Notes: generated by a model not told the origin, from the sequence alone. 64,000 nt of DNA from Paenibacillus sp. CC-CFT747 (GCA_030323305.1 CP106741.1:191001-255000); one strand, 5' to 3'. Shown: positions 10,201 through 19,245, counted from the first letter of the stretch. Made by a program: numbers and translations.

Positions 10201-11117
10201 CTACTTCACAAAGGTTAGCTTGATTCCCTGGGCGTGGTTGCCGAAGCCCTGTCCGAAAAGGTTGAGCCCCTGCGGTTACCCGCGTCGCTCTCCACTTCAA
10301 ACCGGATCAAGATCGGCTTATGATAATGAAGCCCAAGAGAGGACAGAACGGGCCCATCCGCCTCTTCCCCGTTAATCCGAACCGTATCCGGGCCGATGTC
10401 CCATTCATACAGATTTCCATACTGGGTGCCGTACAGCCACCAGGACGGGGTGAGCTTGCCCTTTTCTTCGCCGTAATCCCCCGAAGGCGTCACGGTGCCG
10501 ATCCGGCAGCCATTCACGTAAAGGGTGATGTCGGAGGGCCAATCCTCGTGAAAGCCCATCGCTTCCGAGCACATCTCCGCGCTGACCCTCAGCCCTTTCA
10601 ACTCCACTTCCGGAGGAACGGGATTAGGGAAACGGTATTCCACATAGCCCGACTCGCTGAACCAGAGCAGCTCCGCTTCGGAACGCTCCGGAAGGAAGAA
10701 GGAGCGGGGATCGTCGGGACAGCCGAGCAGGCCTTCCTTTCCTGCCAGACCGCACGGCGGAAGAACGGAGCAATCCGTATACAGCCCTACCGGCATGGAG
10801 ATCTCTTCCCGTTCATGCAGCGCTTCTCCCGGAGAACGAGGCAGCTCAAGCAGCAGGCTGTCGTAGGTGCGGGTGCACCGCTTCTCCCGGTTGGAGCCGG
10901 GAGTGGTGGTCACCAGTCCTGCCTGCTCCAGGATTTGAACATTGATGGAAACGGTAGGCTGGGCGGCCCCGAGCGCCGCCATCAGCTCGGTCACGCTCAT
11001 GGTCTGATCGCCAAGCGTCTCCAGAATGCGCAGCCGGAGATCACCCGACAGGGCTTTGGCCGTTTCCTGCAAACGGGCCGGCGGAATTCGTTTCACTCGA
11101 TCCGAGAGTTGACTCAT
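10201..11117 (-). CDS. ArsR-family regulator with a large C-terminal domain (frameshift near the C-terminus)
   Basis: Residues 1-100 form an ArsR-type winged helix (LSGDLRLRILETLGDQTMSV ... AQPTVSINVQILEQAGLV). About 200 residues follow that are not a classical metal-sensing ArsR tail: SRSFFLPERSEAELLW-type segments, DWPSDITLYVNGCRIGT and GLHYHKPILIRFEVESDAGN. Start is the ATG at 11117 with AAAGGAAGG upstream. The frame breaks near 10280. The next frame gives QGLNLFGQGFGNHAQGIKLT and a TAG at 10201, the ending I associate with this family. It is divergent from the GH2 gene with a shared dyad, so it probably controls that enzyme. The C-terminal domain may bind a sugar ligand; that is inference. 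Confidence 0.8.
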
Positions 11118-11172
11118 GGAGGCCTTCCTTTCTTCCATTTCAGATATTTTTAGTTTACAGGCCTTCACCAAC

Positions 11173-11188
11173 ATTGTAAAATTACAAT
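11173..11188. promoter_or_regulatory. Dyad operator in the ArsR/GH2 divergent intergenic region
   Basis: ATTGTAAAATTACAAT has 7-base arms (ATTGTAA/TTACAAT) around AA. It is the only strong dyad between the two divergent starts (11117 and 11233), so it is the likely site of the ArsR-type regulator. Confidence 0.6.
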
Positions 11189-11232
11189 ATACATTACATA
11201 AACACAATTATAAAATGGGAGCGTGTTCCGAC

Positions 11233-13011
11233 ATGTCCAAGGCAAGTCTTCCCCGGCCCGAATATCCGCGGCCGCAGCTTCAACGTGAGAACGACACCTG
11301 GCTTAATCTGAACGGAGAATGGGAATTCGAATTCGACGACGCCCGGCTCGGCGACCGGGAGCAGTGGTACCGGGAGCATGCTTTTTCCCGCCGCATTCAA
11401 GTTCCCTACTGCTTTCAGAGCAAGCTGAGCGGAATAGAGGATACGGGCTTTCATGAGCAGGTCTGGTACCGCAGGCAGGTCACCCTGCCGGAAGGGATGG
11501 CCGGCAAGCGGCTCATTCTCCGTTTTGGCGCGGTGGATTACCAAGCTTGGGTATGGGTGAACGGCCAATTGGCCGCCTTTCATGAAGGAGGACATACGCC
11601 TTTTGCCGCGGAGATCACCGATCTGATCCGCAAAGGGACGAACGAGATCGTCGTGAAAGCCCGGGATTTCGACGAGGACGTTACCCTGCCTAGAGGAAAG
11701 CAGTACTGGAAGGAGAAATCCGAATCGATCTGGTATACGCGCACGACCGGCATCTGGCAGACCGTCTGGCTGGAAGCGGTTCCCGAGGTTTACCTGCAGA
11801 AGATTAAATACACTCCGGATATCGACACGAACGAAATCCGGATCCGGGCTATGGTCGACGGTAACTTGAACGGCCGCGAGGTTGTGCTTAAGACGAGCGT
11901 CACCTTCCAAGGAGAACCGGTGGCCGAGCACTCCGCCCGCCTCCTGCGTCCCGAAACCTCCTTCCGGATCGGCCTGCATGATTTCAACGACCACAGCATG
12001 GGCCGGTGGTGGTCGCCGCGCAATCCCCGCCTCTATGATGTCCGCTACCGGCTTCTCGTAGACGGAGTGGAAACGGACCTGGCGGAAAGCTATTTCGGCA
12101 TGCGCAAAATCTCGATAGAGGACGGCAAAATCTGCCTGAACAATTATCCGTACAAGATGAAGCTCGTCCTGGATCAGGGTTATTTTCCGGAAGGCCTGCT
12201 TACGCCCCCTTCCGATGAAGCCATCCGGCAGGATGTCGAGCTCACCAAAGCGATGGGCTTCAACGGAGCCCGCAAGCATCAGAAGATCGAGGACCCCCGC
12301 TACCTCTATTGGTGCGACAAGCTCGGTCTGCTCGTCTGGGGAGAAATGGCCAACTCGCAAGCCTATTCGGAGGAATATGTAAACCGGATGACCCGGGAAT
12401 GGCAGGAGGCCATCGAACGGGATTACAATCATCCCTGCATCGTCGCCTGGGTTCCGCTGAACGAAAGCTGGGGCGTGAACCAGATTCTCGTCAACCGGAA
12501 GCAGCAGCAGCATGCCTTAACCATGTACCATTTGACCAAGTCGCTCGACGATACGCGTCTTGTCATCTCGAACGACGGCTGGGAGCATGTGAAGTCGGAC
12601 ATCTGCACCATCCATGACTACGAAAGCCGCCGGGAGGTGCTCACCGAGCGTTACAGCACAGCCGAGAAGGCGGTCACCGGCAAGCCGGCAAGCCGATGGA
12701 TTCATGTGCCCGGCTTCGCCTACGGAGGCGAGCCCATCCACATTTCCGAATACGGAGGCATCTCCTTCAAGAAAAGCGACTGGGAAGGCTGGGGCTATTC
12801 CGCCGCCAAGGACGATAAGGATTTCATCGAGCGGTACATGGCCGTCACCCAGCCTCTGCTGCAGTCCCCGATCGTGCAGGGCTTCTGCTACACCCAGCTG
12901 ACGGACGTCGAGCAGGAAATCAACGGGCTGTTGACCTACGACCGCAAGCCGAAGGTGCCGCTTGAGATCATCCGGCAGATCAACGAAGGCAAGCAGCCGG
13001 AAGGGTATTGA
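11233..13011 (+). CDS. Glycoside hydrolase family 2 protein (beta-galactosidase/beta-glucuronidase-like)
   Basis: The frame is intact at 592 residues from the ATG at 11233 (MSKASLPRPEYPRPQLQREN), with a GGGAG site upstream. An ATG at 11215 is possible but has no ribosome site. The N-terminal GH2 sugar-binding jelly roll is seen in LNGEWEFEFDD and VWYRRQVTLPEGMAGKRL. An immunoglobulin-like domain and a TIM barrel follow. The acid/base glutamate is probably in VAWVPLNESWGVNQ and the nucleophile in EPIHISEYGGISF. No signal peptide is seen, so it should act in the cytoplasm on imported oligosaccharides. The exact glycoside cannot be told. It is divergent from an ArsR-type regulator and followed by a terminator. 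Confidence 0.9.
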   Translation: MSKASLPRPEYPRPQLQRENDTWLNLNGEWEFEFDDARLGDREQWYREHAFSRRIQVPYCFQSKLSGIEDTGFHEQVWYRRQVTLPEGMAGKRLILRFGAVDYQAWVWVNGQLAAFHEGGHTPFAAEITDLIRKGTNEIVVKARDFDEDVTLPRGKQYWKEKSESIWYTRTTGIWQTVWLEAVPEVYLQKIKYTPDIDTNEIRIRAMVDGNLNGREVVLKTSVTFQGEPVAEHSARLLRPETSFRIGLHDFNDHSMGRWWSPRNPRLYDVRYRLLVDGVETDLAESYFGMRKISIEDGKICLNNYPYKMKLVLDQGYFPEGLLTPPSDEAIRQDVELTKAMGFNGARKHQKIEDPRYLYWCDKLGLLVWGEMANSQAYSEEYVNRMTREWQEAIERDYNHPCIVAWVPLNESWGVNQILVNRKQQQHALTMYHLTKSLDDTRLVISNDGWEHVKSDICTIHDYESRREVLTERYSTAEKAVTGKPASRWIHVPGFAYGGEPIHISEYGGISFKKSDWEGWGYSAAKDDKDFIERYMAVTQPLLQSPIVQGFCYTQLTDVEQEINGLLTYDRKPKVPLEIIRQINEGKQPEGY

Positions 13012-13031
13012 TCGGGCAGGGTATGAAACAA

Positions 13032-13075
13032 GAAGGAAGAAGGCCGGGGCATTCAAGCCCTGGCCTTCTTCTTGT
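13032..13075 (+). terminator. Intrinsic terminator after the GH2 gene
   Basis: GAAGAAGGCCGGGGC and GCCCTGGCCTTCTTC form a near-perfect stem with loop ATTCAA, starting about 20 bases after the GH2 stop. The A-rich and T-rich flanks could serve both strands. Confidence 0.8.
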
Positions 13076-13111
13076 TGGATGCCGCCTGCGGGGAGGCGGG
13101 AGGCCCTTCCT

Positions 13112-13524
13112 TTAGGCTAATGGATGATCTTCCTTAAATTCAATCAGGTCCCACAGGGTACCGTACAAATCCTTGAAGACGGCGACGGTCCCATAGGGCT
13201 GCTCCTGGGGCTCCCGGACAAATTCGATTCCTTTGGCCGCCATGGCCCGGTAATCTCTCCAGAAATCGTCGGTCCGCAGGAACAGGAACACGCGGCCGCC
13301 CGCCTGGTTGCCAATGAACGGCTCCTGCTCCGGCTTGGAGGCTTTGGCGAGCAGGAGGTTTGTTCCGCCAGCCGGGCCCGGAGGAGCCACCACCACCCAC
13401 CGTTTGTCCTGCTCCGGCTGGTAACTGTCCTCGACCAGGCGAAAATTAAGCTTTTGCGTGTAAAAGCGATGGCCTCGTCGTAATCTTTAACGACCAAGGC
13501 GACATGGACAATGGATTGGTTCAT
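13112..13524 (-). CDS. VOC/glyoxalase-family protein (one frameshift)
   Basis: A single vicinal-oxygen-chelate domain protein of about 137 residues. It starts MNQSIVHVALVVKDYDEAIAF at 13524, then resumes in another frame as YTQKLNFRLVEDSYQPEQDK. It ends with FKDLYGTLWDLIEFKEDHPLA at 13112. One T is missing in a T4 run at 13462-13465. The family includes glyoxalases, dioxygenases and resistance proteins. The substrate cannot be inferred, though the closest pattern is YycE/PhnB-like VOC proteins with a C-terminal metal glutamate in LWDLIEF. Its ATG overlaps the stop of the truncated Nudix frame by ATGA, suggesting co-translation. Confidence 0.85.
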
Positions 13525-13739
13525 ACTCTCCCCGCTTTCTGTTTATTCCAATACAAGGGTTTCCTTCTCCCGGTTCCGGTAAGCGTGGCCCCCCCGATAA
13601 AGGCCCACCTTTCGCTATCTGCCCGCTTCTCCAGCAGGAGGCTGCCGCTGCCGTCGCGGATTAGAGCCGTCACTCCGATACTCGGCGGCTTATTGGGCGC
13701 CGGGGCCGCCGGATTGCGGTAATAAAATTGAGCTTCCAC
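13521..13739 (-). pseudogene. Truncated Nudix-hydrolase-like gene
   Basis: The first 52 residues (FYYRNPAAPAPNKPPSIGVT ... LLLEKRADSERWAFIGGA) look like the N-terminus of a Nudix protein up to the glycine pair before the Nudix box. The frame then changes character (TLTGTGRRKPLYWNKQKAG) and stops. No GX5EX7REUXEEXGU box is present in any frame before the VOC gene begins. A C7 run in the plus strand near 13590 may hold a further indel: the next frame reads GGHAYRNREKETLVLE and stops, but still lacks the box. The catalytic half seems deleted, so hydrolase activity is not expected. Confidence 0.55.
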
Positions 13740-13889
13740 TCTATCTCTCCCTTTCTCTTCTTAGGCTTCTATATTGTACTCTTTCTCCCATTCGTAAAGG
13801 AACAGCCAACCTTCTTTTATTCCGGCGGGGACCAAAAGACGGTATGATGAAGAGGAACTTAGAAGCCATTCGAAACGGAGGATTTGCCG

Positions 13890-14474
13890 ATGATCGACGA
13901 TACAACCGCCGTCCTTGCCTTCCTGCGCGAAGCGGGACGTCTGAAGGATACCGAACGCACCGCCTGGACCCCGGGCGGAAGAAGGGAAAGCACGGCCGAG
14001 CATTCCTGGAGGCTTGCTCTGCTCGCCATGGCGCTTCAAGAGCAGGCACCGGAGCTCGACGGAGCCAAGATCCTGAAAATGTGTCTCGTGCACGACTTGG
14101 GAGAAGCTTACGAAGGAGACATCTCCGCCAAAGCCAATCCGGACCCGGACGCCAAAGAAGAGGCGGAGGAGCGCGCCATGGCGCGGCTTCTCTCGCCTCT
14201 TCCGGATGGAGTCCGCCGGGAGCTGTACTCTCTGTGGCGGGAATATAATGAAGGGGTAACGGCCGAAGCCAGGTGGGTAAAGGCGCTGGACAAAATGGAA
14301 ACCATCGTCACCCATAACCAGGGCCGCAATCCGCGGGATTTCGATTACCGCTTTAATCTCGCGTACGGCCGGGAGCACGCATCCGCTCATCCCGTTCTGG
14401 CCCGGCTGCGCGAAGCGGTGGATGAGGAAACGCGGGAACGGCTGCAGCGGCAGGAGGATTCCCGCAGCCGTTAG
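13890..14474 (+). CDS. HD-domain hydrolase, YfbR-like
   Basis: An intact 194-residue protein starting MIDDTTAVLAFLREAGRL at ATG 13890, with CGGAGG 8 bases upstream. HD-superfamily metal ligands are visible as H38 in STAEHSWRLALLA and H68-D69 in KMCLVHDLGEAYEGDI. A later aspartate lies in VKALDKMETIVTHNQG. This pattern is that of HD_3 proteins such as YfbR (5'-deoxynucleotidase), so nucleotide dephosphorylation is plausible but not proven. Its TAG overlaps the end of the convergent trxB by 4 bases. Confidence 0.85.
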   Translation: MIDDTTAVLAFLREAGRLKDTERTAWTPGGRRESTAEHSWRLALLAMALQEQAPELDGAKILKMCLVHDLGEAYEGDISAKANPDPDAKEEAEERAMARLLSPLPDGVRRELYSLWREYNEGVTAEARWVKALDKMETIVTHNQGRNPRDFDYRFNLAYGREHASAHPVLARLREAVDEETRERLQRQEDSRSR

Positions 14475-15421
14475 TTCACCGCGGCCTCCTCAGCTGGAAG
14501 TTGGTTCTCTTCGAGGAACCGTTCGGCGTCGATCGCGGCCATGCAGCCGGTTCCGGCGGCGCTGATGGCCTGGCGGTAGCGGTTGTCCTGCACGTCTCCA
14601 CAGGCGAAAACTCCCGGTACGGCCGTCTCCGTCGTTCCGGGAGTGACGAGCAGATAGCCGTGTTCATCCGCCGCCAGCTGGCCGTCGAGGAACTTCGTGT
14701 TAGGGGTGTGCCCGATCGCTACGAACACGCCGTCGGTCTCGATGACTTCCTCGGCACCGGTTTCGTTGTTCCGGACCTTGAGTCCGGTCACGCCCCGTTC
14801 GCCGGCCAGCACCTCAAGCGGAGTCCGGTTCAGGCTCCACGAAATTTTCCCGTTGGCCCTGGCGCGGTCCTGCATGATCTTCGAGGCGCGAAGCTCGGTG
14901 CGCCGGTTCACGAGCACTACCTCGGAAGCGAAGCGCGTCAGGAAGTTCGCTTCCTCCATCGCCGAGTCTCCACCGCCGATGACGATGATTTTTTTGCCCC
15001 GAAAGAAGAAGCCGTCGCATGTGGCGCAAGTGCTTACTCCACGGCCCACGTTCTCCCGCTCGCCGGGGATGCCCAAATACTTGGCGGACGCCCCGGTGGA
15101 GATAATGAGCGTCTCCGCCTCCAGCTCGCCCATCCCTTCCACCGTTAGGCGGAACGGCCGCTTCGACAGGTCTACGCGGTTTACCCAGCCCGTCTTGAAT
15201 TCCGCACCGAACCGCTCGGCCTGCTTGCGCATGTTATCCATAAGCTCCGGTCCCAGGATGCCCTGCGGGAAGCCGGGGAAGTTCTCGACTTCTGTCGTCG
15301 TGGTCAGCTGTCCGCCCGGCTCCGGTCCCTCGATGACGAGTGGCGAAAGGTTGGCGCGCGCCATGTAAATGGCGGCGGTAAGACCGGCAGGGCCGGTTCC
15401 GATAATAATGGATTTGTACAT
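14471..15421 (-). CDS. trxB: Thioredoxin reductase
   Basis: TrxB uses NADPH and FAD to reduce thioredoxin in the cytoplasm. The frame is intact at 316 residues, the usual length, starting MYKSIIIGTGPAGLTAAIYM at 15421 after AAGGAGGAATGAAGG. It shows the FAD-binding GTGPAG motif, the redox pair C132-A-T-C135 followed by D, the NADPH-binding VIGGGDSAMEEA motif, and the C-terminal ACGDVQDNRYRQ-type FAD segment. It stands alone, with the convergent HD gene on one side and a TetR-type gene upstream on the same strand. Confidence 0.97.
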   Translation of the reverse strand: MYKSIIIGTGPAGLTAAIYMARANLSPLVIEGPEPGGQLTTTTEVENFPGFPQGILGPELMDNMRKQAERFGAEFKTGWVNRVDLSKRPFRLTVEGMGELEAETLIISTGASAKYLGIPGERENVGRGVSTCATCDGFFFRGKKIIVIGGGDSAMEEANFLTRFASEVVLVNRRTELRASKIMQDRARANGKISWSLNRTPLEVLAGERGVTGLKVRNNETGAEEVIETDGVFVAIGHTPNTKFLDGQLAADEHGYLLVTPGTTETAVPGVFACGDVQDNRYRQAISAAGTGCMAAIDAERFLEENQLPAEEAAVN

Positions 15422-15519
15422 CCTTCATTCCTCCTTGAATGCTTACCGATTTCTCGTTGATAAGGAAAGTATACTCCCTCCCCTACCGCTTACATGAAGG
15501 TTTGATGAAGAACCCGTGC

Positions 15520-16167
15520 CTAGTCGCCAGCCTTCTCCGCCTCTTCCCCTTTCGAATCCTCTTTTGAAACCGGACCCGGAAGCGATTGAATGAACCGGAC
15601 CGGCCCCTCGCGGAAAATATCCTCCGGCGAATGCCCGCTGTCCCGCAGGTGCAAATACAGCTCCGGCGCCAGCACCCCAAGCACCATATGGGCCGCAAGC
15701 ACAGGATCGAGCGGAGCAAGCTCGCCGCTTTCGATTCCTTTCATCAGCAGGCCCCGGATCGTTTCATGCAGAAACATATAGGGCGGGGACTGGTAGAAAG
15801 ATTTACGCCCCATCTCGACGTGAGATTTCTTGATTTCTTCTATGAACGGCCCCTGCTTCTCTAGAAAAGGAATGGCACAGAGGATAACATTCTCCAGCCG
15901 GTCACGAATCGGCTCCTCCTCGGATTCCGCCAAATACGCCTTGATGTCGACGGTGAAGCAGGAGAAATTCTCTTTGATGAGCTCGAAGCACAGGTCGCCC
16001 TTGTTCGCGTATCTCCGGTAGAGAGAGGCTTGACCGATCCCGGCCGACTGGGCGATTTGATGCATGCTGACCTGATCCACCCCATGCTCCCGAAAAAGGC
16101 ATTTGGCGTTCTCGATAATGTTTTCGGAGATTTCTCTCGTATTTTTGCGTTTGCCGTTGTCGTGCAT
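15520..16167 (-). CDS. TetR/AcrR-family repressor
   Basis: An intact protein of 215 residues starting MHDNGKRKNTREISENIIEN. The N-terminal TetR helix-turn-helix is clear (IIENAKCLFREHGVDQVSMH ... IAQSAGIGQASLYRRYANKG). A helical ligand-binding domain of about 150 residues follows and ends in a charged tail. It is divergent from the DHA2 drug-efflux gene. The shared intergenic region holds two closely spaced perfect palindromes that are the probable binding sites. The expected role is repression of the pump and of itself, relieved by a toxic substrate. Confidence 0.9.
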   Translation of the reverse strand: MHDNGKRKNTREISENIIENAKCLFREHGVDQVSMHQIAQSAGIGQASLYRRYANKGDLCFELIKENFSCFTVDIKAYLAESEEEPIRDRLENVILCAIPFLEKQGPFIEEIKKSHVEMGRKSFYQSPPYMFLHETIRGLLMKGIESGELAPLDPVLAAHMVLGVLAPELYLHLRDSGHSPEDIFREGPVRFIQSLPGPVSKEDSKGEEAEKAGD

Positions 16168-16221
16168 GGCTGATTCCCCGCTTTGCGCAAAAGATTTTAC
16201 GAAAATTTACAAGTTCGGTTA

Positions 16222-16273
16222 TTGACAAAGGGACAATTGTCCCTTACCTTAGAGCAAAAGGACAATTGTCCTT
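16222..16273 (+). promoter_or_regulatory. DHA2-pump promoter with twin TetR operators
   Basis: Two perfect palindromes share an ACAATTGT centre: AAGGGACAATTGTCCCTT (16228-16245) and AAGGACAATTGTCCTT (16258-16273), 29 bases apart centre to centre. A TTGACA -35 box (16222-16227) is followed 17 bases later by a weak TACCTT -10, so the first palindrome fills the spacer. The pump gene starts 119 bases after the second site. Confidence 0.8.
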
Positions 16274-16391
16274 AAGAGAGACGATTCGGCCTGCCGGCCG
16301 CAGGTTTGTCTTTATTCTATCCGCTTGCGTCCTTGCGCGTCAACGATAGCGGTCCCGGCAGAGCCGACGCCCCAGGAGGAGGAAGAACCGT

Positions 16392-17849
16392 ATGTCAGCA
16401 ACACCCCAAGGAGCCGTTTCGGAAGAAGCTTTTTCCATCAAAACGATCATCGCTCCGCTCGTATCGATCATCGTCGGCATGTTCATGGTTATTCTGGACG
16501 GAACCGCCATGAACGTCGCCCTGCCCGGCTTGGTCAAGGACCTGAACAGTCCGCTGTCCACCTTAAGCTGGAGTGTTACCGGGTATGCCCTCGCCCAGGC
16601 CGCCGTCATCCCGCTCGCCGGTTGGCTGTCCGAGCGTTTCGGCGCCAAGCAGGTTTTTCTGTTCTCGATCATTATGTTCACCATCGGCTCGGGCCTTTGC
16701 GCTTTGGCCGGAACGGCCGAGCAGCTCATCGCCTTCCGCGTCCTTCAAGGACTCGGCGGCGGAATGGTTGCTCCGATCGCCATGGCTTTCACCTACCGGC
16801 TTAGCCCTCCGGGCAAGGTAGGCACGATCATGGGCATGATCGGCATCCCCATGCTGCTCGCCCCGGCGCTCGGGCCTATCGTAGCCGGCTGGCTCGTCGA
16901 TTATGCCAGCTGGAAGTGGATCTTCCTGATCAATCTGCCGATCGGCGTAATCGGCGTTCTTCTCGGCCTGCGCACCCTGCCGAAGCTGGACCGCTCGCGC
17001 GTACCCGGGCTGGATACCCTTGGCATGGTGCTCGCGCCGATCGCTTTTGCCTCACTCGCCTACGGGGTAAGCGAAGGGGGCGTCAGCTGGACGTCCACGA
17101 AGACCTTGACCGGTCTTGCGGTAGGCGGAATCGCCCTGATCCTTTTCATTATCGTGGAACTCCGCCGCGAGCAGCCGCTGCTTGAGCTGCGTGTCTTCCG
17201 CTCCCCGGACTTCACCCGCGGCATCGTTGTGCAGTGGATTTCGCAGATTGCGCTCTTCGGCTCATTCTTCCTCGTGCCCATGTTCCTTCAGCAGGCGAAG
17301 GGCTACTCCGCCTTTGACTCGGGACTGATCATGCTGCCGCAGGCGCTGGCTTCGGGGATCTTCATGCCGCTTGGCGGACGCCTGTTCGATAAGGTCGGGG
17401 CGCGCCCGCTCGTCATGACCGGCATGGGACTCGTCACCGTCGCCGCCTTCCTGCTTTCCGGGATCAACGCCGATTCCAGCACCGTAGCCATCATGATCCC
17501 GCTGGCGATGATCGGCGCGGGCATGGGCTTCTCGATGATGCCGCTCAATACCCACATCATCCAGTCGGCTCCTCTGCATCTCGTCAACCGGGTAACCTCA
17601 CTGACCGGCGCCGCCCAGCAGGTCATGACCTCCTTCGCCGTCGCCGGTCTGTCGACCATCCTGACGAGCCGGATGACCCACTACACGGAAGCGGGAACCG
17701 CGAATCCCCTCCAGGCCTTCAGCCAATCCTTCGGGGACACGTTCCTCTTCGTAGCGGGGATCGCCGTCATCGGCGCCGTCGTCGGATTGGTTCTGCGCCG
17801 GCCTAAGAAAGCCGAAGCCCCTCCGCCGAAATGCCGGATCCGGCCATGA
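16392..17849 (+). CDS. DHA2-family (EmrB/QacA-like) MFS drug efflux transporter
   Basis: A membrane protein of about 485 residues starting MSATPQGAVSEEAFSIKTII. Many hydrophobic helices are seen. It has the DHA2 signature MFMVILDGTAMNVALPGLVK in helix 1, motif A-like GWLSERFGAKQ, and the antiporter motif C region LAPALGPIVAGWLVDYASWK. It should exchange toxic compounds for protons. The end may be shifted: the read frame stops after PPPKCRIRP at 17849. One frame over gives AEMPDPAMMMGH and a stop at about 17862, which I consider the likelier natural ending. It is controlled by the divergent TetR gene. Confidence 0.92.
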   Translation: MSATPQGAVSEEAFSIKTIIAPLVSIIVGMFMVILDGTAMNVALPGLVKDLNSPLSTLSWSVTGYALAQAAVIPLAGWLSERFGAKQVFLFSIIMFTIGSGLCALAGTAEQLIAFRVLQGLGGGMVAPIAMAFTYRLSPPGKVGTIMGMIGIPMLLAPALGPIVAGWLVDYASWKWIFLINLPIGVIGVLLGLRTLPKLDRSRVPGLDTLGMVLAPIAFASLAYGVSEGGVSWTSTKTLTGLAVGGIALILFIIVELRREQPLLELRVFRSPDFTRGIVVQWISQIALFGSFFLVPMFLQQAKGYSAFDSGLIMLPQALASGIFMPLGGRLFDKVGARPLVMTGMGLVTVAAFLLSGINADSSTVAIMIPLAMIGAGMGFSMMPLNTHIIQSAPLHLVNRVTSLTGAAQQVMTSFAVAGLSTILTSRMTHYTEAGTANPLQAFSQSFGDTFLFVAGIAVIGAVVGLVLRRPKKAEAPPPKCRIRP

Positions 17850-17872
17850 TGATGGGCCACTAAAGAGAAACT

Positions 17873-17920
17873 AAAAACGACGCAGCCCCGGTTCTTTAAC
17901 CGAAGGCTGCGTCGTTTTTT
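17873..17920. terminator. Bidirectional terminator between the pump and nrnB
   Basis: AAAACGACGCAGCC and GGCTGCGTCGTTTT form a 14-base stem with A and T runs on both flanks, so it can stop transcription from both converging genes. Confidence 0.9.
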
Positions 17921-19139
17921 ATAGGACTCTCTCGACGGGGCTGGGGGCCGCCGCTTCCCGGCGGAACTCCATCAGATGCTTAACGAAAGCGTCATCCTTC
18001 GCCAGCCACGCTCCGTGATGGCGCTTCACGTACCGCTCCGCCTGGGCAAAGGATCCAAAAGCCTCTTCCCTTACGGCGCCGTTGATCTCCACCCTCCATT
18101 CCTTCTCCAAGGGGAACAAATACAGCAGCTCGCCCTCCCTGCTCTCATACACGCATCCGGACGGGGACTCCTTCAGGTTATAGATGTTCCGGAACGCATC
18201 CGGCCGGATCGGCTCCAGCGGAAACGTGCCGGCAACAAATTGCCGGTACGCCTCTTCCGTCATGGCACAGCCGGCCGCTTTGGCATGCCCTCCGCCCCCG
18301 TAGCGTCCCGCAATCTCGGACACGTCCACCTCATCATGAATGGTGCGCAGGCTCATGCGGCGTCCACCCATGTTGAGAATGGCTATGTAGTCGAGATGAG
18401 GGTACTCTTTCCCAAGCTCATTGCCGAGCTCCGAATGATAATTCTCCGCGTGGACGACCCCGGCATACTCCCCATTCAGGAACAGTTGAACGGTCTCTCT
18501 TCTCTTCCGGCGGACATAGCGTTCAATCTTTTCATCTTCCATATCCAGAATCTTCTCTTCAAACTCGTCAAACGTAAACCCGCTGCCGGAACCGAGACGT
18601 TCCACCATTTTCTCTTCGAACTCGTCAATCGAGATCATGTAGAAGAGGTCGTTCAGCCGCTTCGCCTCCAGCTTGCCCAGCCGGTCCCACTCCCAGGTGT
18701 CGTACAGCCTTACCAGTTCGACGAATTCATCCAGAGCCTGGGTCGGAGCGAGGAGTCCGTTTCGCACCAGATAGTCGTAGAACAAAGAGGTGGCGGAGGC
18801 AAGCCTCCCGTCCTCTTCCTCCACCTTCACGGAGGCCCATTCGTAGCGGTTAAGGGAAAGCGCGGATTTGTGATGGTCGATCAGCCTCACGCGTCCTCCT
18901 TCTCTTACCAGCTCCTCGATCCCTTGCTCATTCTTCTCGTGAACGGACAAGTCGGTAATAAACAGAAACGCGTCCTTGAAGCCTTTATTCCCGGCCCGCT
19001 CCAGATAACGTTCCACCTGGGCATTCAAGCCGGAAACGGATAAATAACGGATCTCCACCCCCGTTCCAAACGCGCATTTGGCGACGATTCCGCAGCCTAC
19101 CCCATCCAAATCGTTATGAGAGTACAAGTGATATTTCAA
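17919..19139 (-). CDS. nrnB: DHH-family nanoRNase, NrnB (YngD)-like
   Basis: An intact 406-residue protein starting MKYHLYSHNDLDGVGCGIVA. The DHH phosphoesterase motifs are clear: HNDLDG (D10, D12), LIDHHKS (D88-H90) and the C-terminal DHHA1 glycine-rich GGGGHAKAAG. Length and N-terminus fit Bacillus subtilis NrnB, which degrades very short RNA oligonucleotides (nanoRNA) to mononucleotides, rather than the shorter NrnA. It stands alone between two terminators. The 50-base upstream region holds the GATGGAAACTTATTC element that recurs at 27226. Confidence 0.88.
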   Translation of the reverse strand: MKYHLYSHNDLDGVGCGIVAKCAFGTGVEIRYLSVSGLNAQVERYLERAGNKGFKDAFLFITDLSVHEKNEQGIEELVREGGRVRLIDHHKSALSLNRYEWASVKVEEEDGRLASATSLFYDYLVRNGLLAPTQALDEFVELVRLYDTWEWDRLGKLEAKRLNDLFYMISIDEFEEKMVERLGSGSGFTFDEFEEKILDMEDEKIERYVRRKRRETVQLFLNGEYAGVVHAENYHSELGNELGKEYPHLDYIAILNMGGRRMSLRTIHDEVDVSEIAGRYGGGGHAKAAGCAMTEEAYRQFVAGTFPLEPIRPDAFRNIYNLKESPSGCVYESREGELLYLFPLEKEWRVEINGAVREEAFGSFAQAERYVKRHHGAWLAKDDAFVKHLMEFRREAAAPSPVERVL

Positions 19140-19191
19140 TAGAGCCGCCCCCTTCGGTACAGTCGTTCAACTCTACTACTTTCCCTTGGAT

Positions 19192-19221
19192 GATGGAAAC
19201 TTATTCGCGTATTCCCAACAT
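19192..19221. repeat. Copy 1 of a short intergenic element (partner at 27226)
   Basis: GATGGAAACTTATTC at 19192-19206 is identical to 27226-27240. After a divergent stretch, both copies continue CCAACATT. The copies lie outside the two ends of the giant secreted-protein gene, in the same orientation. Confidence 0.5.
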
Positions 19222-19245
19222 TAAGCACCTCCCTCAACTAAATAG

